This document shows, piece after piece, positions 1 through 5,220 of a DNA stretch of 5,220 nt. Each line of letters opens with the position of its first letter. The stretch's first letter is position 1. The DNA is from Methylomarinum sp. (GTDB lineage: Bacteria; Pseudomonadota; Gammaproteobacteria; Methylococcales; Methylomonadaceae). The stretch covers positions 1 to 5,220 of the forward strand of contig WTAG01000456.1 of the NCBI GenBank assembly GCA_013139755.1, read 5' to 3'. The notes under the pieces were generated by a model. The model was not told the DNA's origin. It made no database searches and saw only the letters and a list, made by a program, of their open reading frames with translations. Both the position numbers and the translations under genes were made by a program.

Positions 1-3000
1 TGCTCATCTGTTTCAACACCTTCAGCAATCACCTCACGACCAAAAGAATCTGCTAGTCCAATCACACCATCAATAATTCTATAGTCATTTGGGTCATCAA
101 GCATACCCCTGACAAAACTCTGATCGATTTTAATGGTGTTGGCAGGTAAGCTCCTCAAATGGGTTAGGGAGGAATATCCCGTACCAAAATCATCCAGGGC
201 AATCTGAACACCTAATGCATCACGACTCGCTTTTATGATATTACTGATAGCAGATATATCACCTAATGCACTACTTTCCAAGATCTCTAATTGTAAATTC
301 TCGGCATTTACATCAGGATACATCACTAAGGCTTTATCAAGCTGAGTAATGAAAGAGGGCGATTGTAGATGATAGGATGCTATGTTAATACTGACTTCAA
401 TCTTAAACCCTTGCCGAGTCCATTGATTAAGTTGTTTCAGAGCTTCATTTATAACCCAATCACCAATCTGAATTTCTAACTCTGTACATTCGACAACAGG
501 TAAAAAAGATAAAGGTGGAACAATCCCTTTTTCAGGATGTTGCCAGCGAATCAAAGCCTCAACGCCAAAAGCCTCTCCTGTTTTCATGTTGACTTTTGGC
601 TGATAAAACAAACAGAACTCATTGTTTACCAAAGCTTGCTGTATTTCTTTTAATTGAATGTGTTTAACAATGGCTTGATGGTCTTCCTTTGTATTAAATA
701 ATCGAAAACCATTTTTACCTGCAAGTTTGGCCTGATACATTGCCTGATCAGCATGACGTAACAAGGTATCAATATCACTATCATCTAATGGAAAAATTGT
801 AGCCCCAATAGATGAACCAATATTTATGAGCTGCTGATCAATTAAATAAGGCTGAGAGAGTGAGAGTACTATTCTTTCCAGCGTTTGTTCACATTTCTCA
901 ATTTCATTAAGATTACCTAGAAGAATGGCAAATTCATCTCCTCCTAAACGAGAAACCGTATCTTCATCTCTAATATTGTCAACTATACGTTTAGCCACCT
1001 CAATGAGTAATTGGTCGCCTACATCATGGCCAAAGCTATCATTAACGGGCTTAAAATCATCTAAATCAAGAAAACAGACAGCAAGTAAGGACTCATTGCG
1101 CTTACTATGTGAAATTGCTTGGGTAAAACGATCAGCAAGCAGTATTCGGTTGGGCAATTGAGTTAACACATCATAATGAGCAATTAATTCCAATTCTTTT
1201 TGTTGTTGTTTACTTTTTGTTATATCCGTAAACAGACCAACATAATATGTTGTAACACCATCCTTACTCTTGAGTGCAGAAATAGTCAGTAGTTCTGCGT
1301 ATAGTTCACCATTTTTTTTACGATTCCAAACTTCACCTTGCCAATGCCCTCGTTCAATAAGAGAATCCCACATATCAGCATAAAACCTGGGGCCTTGTTT
1401 TCCTGAGCTGAGAATATTAGGGTTTTTACCCATCACATCCTCACGGTTAAATCCTGTTATTTGATAAAAGGCGGGGTTAGCATCAATAATAATACTGCTA
1501 GATGTTGTAACGAGAATGCCCTCATGGGTTTCATTAAAGACTTGTTTGGATAATAAAAGTTTATCCTCCGCCCCTTTTCGTTCAGTTATCAAGTTATTAA
1601 ATGCCATTGCCATATCAGAAATCTCATCATTGCCTGATACTTCAAGTAATTGATTGAAATGTTGCTCTTTCTGACTCTCCCGCATTATATTTGCAATATA
1701 TTTTATTTCATTCACTAGTCTTGAGCGTAATTTAAAGCCAATGAAACAAGCAGCTAAAATGATAACAAGAGTGAGTGTAAAATAGATCAATAGTAAACGT
1801 TGAGTTTGAAGCTCCGTTTGTTGTCCAGAGATAATTAAGTCTTCTGCTATAGAGGCCGAGGTATCATAAATAAGACTAATACGCTCCGTAGCTTGCTGCC
1901 ACCAGTATTCAGGTTTTTGTGAACTTAAGCTATATCGTAAGAACTTAATCGTATCTAAAGCAGGTTGGTCATTTACAAAGACAACTTGGTCAGTTTTTCT
2001 AATATCAGCTTTCTCCTGCTTCATTGCAGAAATAGTGGCTAGATGAGCGTAATATTGTTGAAAGGTATCTTTTATAGCATTAAGTGCATCGCTCTCCTCA
2101 CGATTAATATTGGGTAAGTTTCTATAATCTTCAATTTCACGGAGGGCAGCATTATATTTCCGTTGAAACCTATCCATGTATTGACTGTCACCTCTAATGA
2201 CATAATTCTTAAAATCATGAATTAAACCACCATAACCAATTAAAGTTTGAATACCATTTAAGGCATCATTTCTTAAGCCTTTATTGAACAGGATTTCACG
2301 GGAATGATCTACAAATGTGGTTGCTGGATGAGACTGTATGTTATGGATTTGTTGCTTATGTTTGCTTAATGCATGGTTATTAAGACTTCTAAGTGCAGCA
2401 TCTTGCCCTGCTATATAACTAGAAATAGAGCTGAATTGAGCCGCATTAAATTGCTGGGAGGTAAACACACCATTTAATGCGCCTCGCTCTTGCCCTGCAC
2501 GCTCTGCAAGCCATAAGATATCAATATAAGAGGATGATAAGCTGTAAAATTCAGAAGAAATACTAAATGTTTGCAATATGCTAACGATGTTTAATATGTC
2601 GCTAATCACATGACTATAGAACTCAAAGAAATCTCCTTTACCTTGGTCGATTTCACTACGAGTCATTACTAACTTAGCAAATTCGACTTGTAAATGGCTC
2701 AATTTGTCACGGTTTTCTTCTGTCAGATAATGTGGTAAATCAATGAAGAATTGATTGAGTTGGGTGATTTTTTCATCTGTTTGCTGTCGCTGTTTTACTA
2801 ATGATACTTGATATATTTCACCTTTACTTCCGACTAGGCCTGCACTAAGTCCCCGCTCAGCTTGAAGCTGATAGACAATATCCGCAAATTGTTTAGTAAC
2901 AGACGTGTACTGCAAAGCGTTTTGTGTTGCGCGTAATTTTTGGTATTTTTCAGAGACAGTGTTGTAGGCAAAAAACGCCAGGGTTAAAAGAGGCAGTAAT

Positions 3001-3050
3001 AAAAGTATGCTGAGTTTAGTGCTAATACTGATATGTCTATTAAAAATCAT
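1..3050 (-). CDS. Membrane-bound NIT-HAMP-PAS-GGDEF-EAL cyclic-di-GMP receptor (C-terminus cut by window edge)
   Basis: This is a probable c-di-GMP synthase/phosphodiesterase controlled by an extracytoplasmic sensor. The frame is open for 1016 codons and leaves the window in the EAL domain, with perhaps 50-60 residues missing. Domains in order: membrane helix 13-31; periplasmic, mostly helical region 32-418; second membrane helix about 419-439; HAMP about 440-492 (GNDEISDMAMAFNNL at 473-487); PAS about 502-615; GGDEF domain 627 to about 785; EAL domain from about 798. The sensor starts NIT-like, with LQAERGLSAG (62-71) and a second ERG at 188-190. The cyclase has GGDEF at 703-707 and an RxxD inhibitory site, RDED, at 694-697. 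The EAL domain keeps E831, N889, E922, D953, D954, K974 and E1010, so both activities look possible. ATG 3050 is the only likely start: TAA at 3068-3066 lies in frame just upstream. It has no clear Shine-Dalgarno sequence. Domain calls are firm; the ligand (nitrate/nitrite in NasR-type NIT domains) is not shown. Confidence 0.95.
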   Translation of the reverse strand, partial: MIFNRHISISTKLSILLLLPLLTLAFFAYNTVSEKYQKLRATQNALQYTSVTKQFADIVYQLQAERGLSAGLVGSKGEIYQVSLVKQRQQTDEKITQLNQFFIDLPHYLTEENRDKLSHLQVEFAKLVMTRSEIDQGKGDFFEFYSHVISDILNIVSILQTFSISSEFYSLSSSYIDILWLAERAGQERGALNGVFTSQQFNAAQFSSISSYIAGQDAALRSLNNHALSKHKQQIHNIQSHPATTFVDHSREILFNKGLRNDALNGIQTLIGYGGLIHDFKNYVIRGDSQYMDRFQRKYNAALREIEDYRNLPNINREESDALNAIKDTFQQYYAHLATISAMKQEKADIRKTDQVVFVNDQPALDTIKFLRYSLSSQKPEYWWQQATERISLIYDTSASIAEDLIISGQQTELQTQRLLLIYFTLTLVIILAACFIGFKLRSRLVNEIKYIANIMRESQKEQHFNQLLEVSGNDEISDMAMAFNNLITERKGAEDKLLLSKQVFNETHEGILVTTSSSIIIDANPAFYQITGFNREDVMGKNPNILSSGKQGPRFYADMWDSLIERGHWQGEVWNRKKNGELYAELLTISALKSKDGVTTYYVGLFTDITKSKQQQKELELIAHYDVLTQLPNRILLADRFTQAISHSKRNESLLAVCFLDLDDFKPVNDSFGHDVGDQLLIEVAKRIVDNIRDEDTVSRLGGDEFAILLGNLNEIEKCEQTLERIVLSLSQPYLIDQQLINIGSSIGATIFPLDDSDIDTLLRHADQAMYQAKLAGKNGFRLFNTKEDHQAIVKHIQLKEIQQALVNNEFCLFYQPKVNMKTGEAFGVEALIRWQHPEKGIVPPLSFLPVVECTELEIQIGDWVINEALKQLNQWTRQGFKIEVSINIASYHLQSPSFITQLDKALVMYPDVNAENLQLEILESSALGDISAISNIIKASRDALGVQIALDDFGTGYSSLTHLRSLPANTIKIDQSFVRGMLDDPNDYRIIDGVIGLADSFGREVIAEGVETDE

Positions 3051-3166
3051 AATAAAAACAACAAGTTAAAACAATGCTTATAATAGGTTTTGTAACTATG
3101 ACTCCAGTTTTGTGCTGATGTAACACACAATTTCTGGCTCGTTCTATCTTGGTCAGTCATAATCAT
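3047..3166 (-). CDS. Possible 39-codon leader ORF overlapping the receptor start (ATGA)
   Basis: A small ORF starts MIMTDQDRTSQ and ends with a hydrophobic FNLLFLL tail. Its TGA (3049-3047) overlaps the receptor ATG (3050-3048) as ATGA, the geometry of translational coupling. AAAGGG lies a few bases before its ATG at 3166, a better ribosome-binding site than anything before the receptor start. A second in-frame ATG is at 3160. I recognise no family. A 39-codon open frame can easily arise by chance in AT-rich intergenic DNA, so this is a candidate only; it might equally be untranslated 5' leader. Confidence 0.22.
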   Translation of the reverse strand: MIMTDQDRTSQKLCVTSAQNWSHSYKTYYKHCFNLLFLL

Positions 3167-3245
3167 AAACACCCTTTATTCAAATCCGAGTCATTATTTA
3201 TACAGCATAACAATTTGATTCTAGTTTTCTACAAACCAGCTGTCA
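3051..3245. promoter_or_regulatory. Divergent intergenic region between receptor and sigma-54 activator
   Basis: This 195-bp AT-rich region must hold the promoters of both flanking genes. On the minus strand TATAAA (3202-3197) could be a -10 box placing a transcript start near 3190, upstream of the mini-ORF, but no good -35 box is spaced correctly. TATTAT (near 3083) is another weak -10 option closer to the receptor. On the plus strand CATAAT (3158-3163) is a possible -10, again without a convincing -35. I found no GG-N10-GC sigma-54 promoter on either strand. The individual promoter calls are weak; that the region is regulatory follows from the gene layout. Confidence 0.5.
3097..3194. repeat. 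Three ATGACT-type repeats in the divergent promoter region
   Basis: TATGACTC occurs at 3097-3104 on the plus strand. Inverted copies occur at 3155-3161 (AGTCATA) and at 3188-3194 (GAGTCAT). The first and second share seven bases (TATGACT), and the first and third share seven (ATGACTC). They could be half-sites for a DNA-binding protein, possibly the adjacent Fis-type activator. The motif was picked after looking at the region, so chance is a real alternative. Confidence 0.3.
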
Positions 3246-5135
3246 ATGCGAGTAAACTTAAACCCCATAGACTGTCTTAATCACAATACAGCTCAAAAAC
3301 AAACCGTATCCTTTATGACCGAATCAGAACAAATCTTACATCGATACGAACTGATCCTCACCTCAGCGGGAGAAGGTATCTATGGGCTAGATCATGAAGG
3401 CAAAGGCACTTTTGTAAACCCTGCTGCTATCGCGATGACAGGCTGGACCAAAGAAGATGTGATTGGGCAGCCCGTACATGCACAACACCATCATAGCAAA
3501 ATAAATGGTGATGACTATCCACAACATGAATGCCCTATTTATGCCGCTTTAAAAGATGGGGAAGTTCATCATGTCACCAATGAAGTATTCTGGCGTAAAG
3601 ACGGTAGCTATTTTTCGGTTCATTACACCAGCACGCCTATCTGGGAAAATGGCGTTATCGTCGGAGCTGTCGTTGTTTTTCAAGATGTCAGCAAGATTAA
3701 ACAAGCCGAGCACTCAATGGCTCGTTTGCAAAGGCAAAATGAATTACTACTGGCCTCTGCTGGTGAAGGTATTTGTGGTTTTGATTGCGCAGGTAATATG
3801 ACCTTTATCAACCCTACTGCAACCTCCTTATTAGCATGGCCAGATCAGGATCTGACAGGACAAAGTATTCACGATATTTTTGGCATAAATGAGCCTAATG
3901 CGGCCGAATATTGTCCTGTGCAAAACATTATCCAAGGCAAAAAACGCTATCAGGCCAGTGACAAACTATTCTGGCGCCATGATGGTTCCAGTTTTTCAGT
4001 TGATTTTGTCAGCACTCCTATTTTAGAGGACAAAAAAGTACAAGGCGTTGTTCTGGTCTTTAGAGATATTACCGAGCGTAAACTTGCCGAGCAAAAACTC
4101 AAGTCGGCACTGTCTGAAATAAAACAATTACAAAACCGGCTACAGGCAGAAAATATTTATCTGCAAGAACAAGTCAATCTTAAACATAATTTTGCAGATA
4201 TATTAGGACAAAGCCAGCCATTAAAAAGTGTATTGCATCAAGTAGAACAAGTCGCCCCCACTGAGACAACCGTATTAATACAAGGCGAAACAGGTACGGG
4301 TAAAGAACTTATCGCACGCGCATTACATAACCTAAGCCAACGCAAAGATCGCACTTTAGTTAAAGTTAATTGTGCCGCGCTGCCCAGCAATTTAATTGAA
4401 AGTGAACTGTTTGGACACGAAAAAGGCAGTTTTACGGGTGCTACCGTCAGGCGCATAGGACGCTTTGAACTCGCCGATGGCGGAAGCATTTTTCTGGATG
4501 AAATTGGCGAATTACCACTGGAACTACAAGCCAAACTCTTACGCGTGTTACAAGAAGGAGAAATTGAACGGCTAGGCGATTCTAAAACCATCAAAATAAA
4601 TGTCCGAATCATTGCTGCAACTCACCGCGATTTAAAGCAAATGGTTCAACAAGGCGATTTTCGAGAAGACTTGTTTTACCGACTCAATGTATTCCCATTA
4701 ACACTACCGCCATTACGCGACCGTAGAAACGACATATCATTACTAGCTCAGTGTTTTATTACAAAATATGCCAACAAAATGGGCAAACCGATTAAGCAGC
4801 TGCCTAAGGCCGCTATGGATAAATTACTGGACTACCCTTGGCCAGGGAATGTACGCGAACTGGAAAATGTGATTGAACGCGCCATTATTTTATCGCCAGA
4901 AAACAGCCTCCACATCCCTGAGTTAATAACCCCCAGCAATAACAAACAATTCAATACTGAAACTTTACTACCCTTAGCGGCAATGGAAAAGGCACATATT
5001 ATTACAGTGTTAAAAACCACACACTGGCAAATTTCAGGTGCACAAGGCGCAGCCTCTATTTTAGAAATGCACCCTAATACTTTGCGCTCACGTATGAGTA
5101 AACTAGGGATTAGGCAGTCACTTTCTACTAAATAA
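3246..5135 (+). CDS. Sigma-54-dependent transcriptional activator with tandem PAS domains (FhlA/NorR-like, Fis-type HTH)
   Basis: This is a complete cytoplasmic enhancer-binding protein of 629 residues that would use ATP hydrolysis to open promoters bound by sigma-54 RNA polymerase. PAS1 spans about 30-150 and PAS2 about 160-277. A coiled linker of about 278-312 contains [12 protein letters not shown], typical of FhlA/NorR-like regulators. The AAA+ domain follows: Walker A GETGTGKE (347-354), sigma-54 contact loop GSFTGA (394-399), Walker B with D418-E419, sensor I ATHRDL (458-463), candidate arginine fingers R473 and R479, and sensor II near R537 in [15 protein letters not shown]. The C-terminus (about 576-623) is a Fis-type helix-turn-helix ending [11 protein letters not shown]. 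There is no receiver domain, so sensing is probably direct through PAS. ATG 3246 is the first ATG after an in-frame TAG at 3222, but ATG 3315 (residue 24, MTESEQIL) fits the start of PAS1 better. Neither has a clear Shine-Dalgarno sequence. Its target genes are unknown. Confidence 0.95.
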   Translation: MRVNLNPIDCLNHNTAQKQTVSFMTESEQILHRYELILTSAGEGIYGLDHEGKGTFVNPAAIAMTGWTKEDVIGQPVHAQHHHSKINGDDYPQHECPIYAALKDGEVHHVTNEVFWRKDGSYFSVHYTSTPIWENGVIVGAVVVFQDVSKIKQAEHSMARLQRQNELLLASAGEGICGFDCAGNMTFINPTATSLLAWPDQDLTGQSIHDIFGINEPNAAEYCPVQNIIQGKKRYQASDKLFWRHDGSSFSVDFVSTPILEDKKVQGVVLVFRDITERKLAEQKLKSALSEIKQLQNRLQAENIYLQEQVNLKHNFADILGQSQPLKSVLHQVEQVAPTETTVLIQGETGTGKELIARALHNLSQRKDRTLVKVNCAALPSNLIESELFGHEKGSFTGATVRRIGRFELADGGSIFLDEIGELPLELQAKLLRVLQEGEIERLGDSKTIKINVRIIAATHRDLKQMVQQGDFREDLFYRLNVFPLTLPPLRDRRNDISLLAQCFITKYANKMGKPIKQLPKAAMDKLLDYPWPGNVRELENVIERAIILSPENSLHIPELITPSNNKQFNTETLLPLAAMEKAHIITVLKTTHWQISGAQGAASILEMHPNTLRSRMSKLGIRQSLSTK

Positions 5136-5145
5136 CACAATGTCG

Positions 5146-5220
5146 TTAATCAGCCTTCTTGGCCACAATAAACACGGCTTTGTTTTTACCCGGTTGCCAT
5201 TGGTAGTCAATCTCAAAACC
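5146..5220 (-). CDS. C-terminal tail of a probable SAM-dependent methyltransferase (partial)
   Basis: Only the last 24 codons and the TAA stop (5148-5146) are present; the gene enters from the right edge. The tail contains GFEIDYQWQPGKNKAVFIV followed by AKKAD. A GF-x-Y-x-W stretch followed by a glycine/lysine turn and a closing hydrophobic strand (AVFIVAKK) resembles the last beta hairpin of class I SAM-dependent methyltransferases, where the final strand ends the Rossmann-like fold. The coding nature is well supported by the protein-like composition and convergent placement; the family call rests on a short stretch and memory of similar tails. Its stop lies 10 bp from the stop of the plus-strand activator. 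Substrate cannot be judged. Confidence 0.6.
   Translation of the reverse strand, partial: GFEIDYQWQPGKNKAVFIVAKKAD

Noticed and set aside
925..1161. A 78-codon open frame on the plus strand
   Set aside because: It lies antisense within the GGDEF domain of the receptor, has a Ser/Lys-rich low-complexity composition and no ribosome-binding site; it is a shadow frame.
3111..3130. TTGTG and CACAA inverted repeat as an operator
   Set aside because: The arms are only five bases with a 10-base spacer in AT-rich DNA; too weak to separate from chance.
3134..3153. TGGCTC followed by TTGG as a sigma-54 promoter for the activator
   Set aside because: The two GG elements are 13 bp apart instead of the required 10 before GC, and the -12 GC is absent.
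3556..3801. An 81-codon plus-strand frame inside the activator
   Set aside because: It is an alternative frame of the PAS-coding region, which is clearly coding in the main frame.
4238..4612. A 124-codon minus-strand frame opposite the AAA+ domain
   Set aside because: It is antisense to the conserved Walker A/Walker B region, and its Ser/Pro-rich composition is typical of a reverse-strand shadow.
4832..5140. A 102-codon minus-strand frame opposite the activator C-terminus
   Set aside because: It overlaps the well-supported sensor II and Fis-type helix-turn-helix coding sequence and resembles no family.

Overview
The window suggests an AT-rich Gammaproteobacterium, inferred from protein style (an FhlA/NorR-like sigma-54 activator and a long NIT-HAMP-PAS-GGDEF-EAL receptor) and from the low GC of the third codon positions. 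No RNA gene or marker in the window fixes the genus. It holds two large signalling genes transcribed away from each other, and the tail of a third gene at the right edge.

Layout. Positions 1-3050 (minus strand) carry a large membrane-anchored cyclic-di-GMP enzyme. It reads in one unbroken frame from its ATG and runs off the left edge inside its EAL domain. Positions 3051-3245 are a 195-bp divergent intergenic region. It contains a possible 39-codon leader ORF on the minus strand (3047-3166), whose stop overlaps the receptor's ATG as ATGA, and a small family of ATGACT repeats. Positions 3246-5135 (plus strand) carry a complete soluble sigma-54 enhancer-binding protein with two PAS domains, an AAA+ motor and a Fis-type helix-turn-helix. 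Positions 5146-5220 (minus strand) are the last 24 codons of a convergent gene, probably a SAM-dependent methyltransferase. No stretch over 300 bp lacks a gene.

How the genes may work together. The receptor would sense a periplasmic signal through its NIT-type helical region and set the local c-di-GMP level. The activator would sense a cytoplasmic signal through its PAS domains and open sigma-54 promoters. The shared divergent promoter region makes co-regulation, or control of the receptor by the activator, plausible. However, I found no clear -24/-12 promoter on either strand of that region, so this remains inference.

No mobile element, CRISPR array, tRNA or rRNA was seen. The most unusual points are the bipartite sensor region of the receptor, the ATGA-coupled mini-ORF and the His/Cys-marked PAS tandem in the activator.
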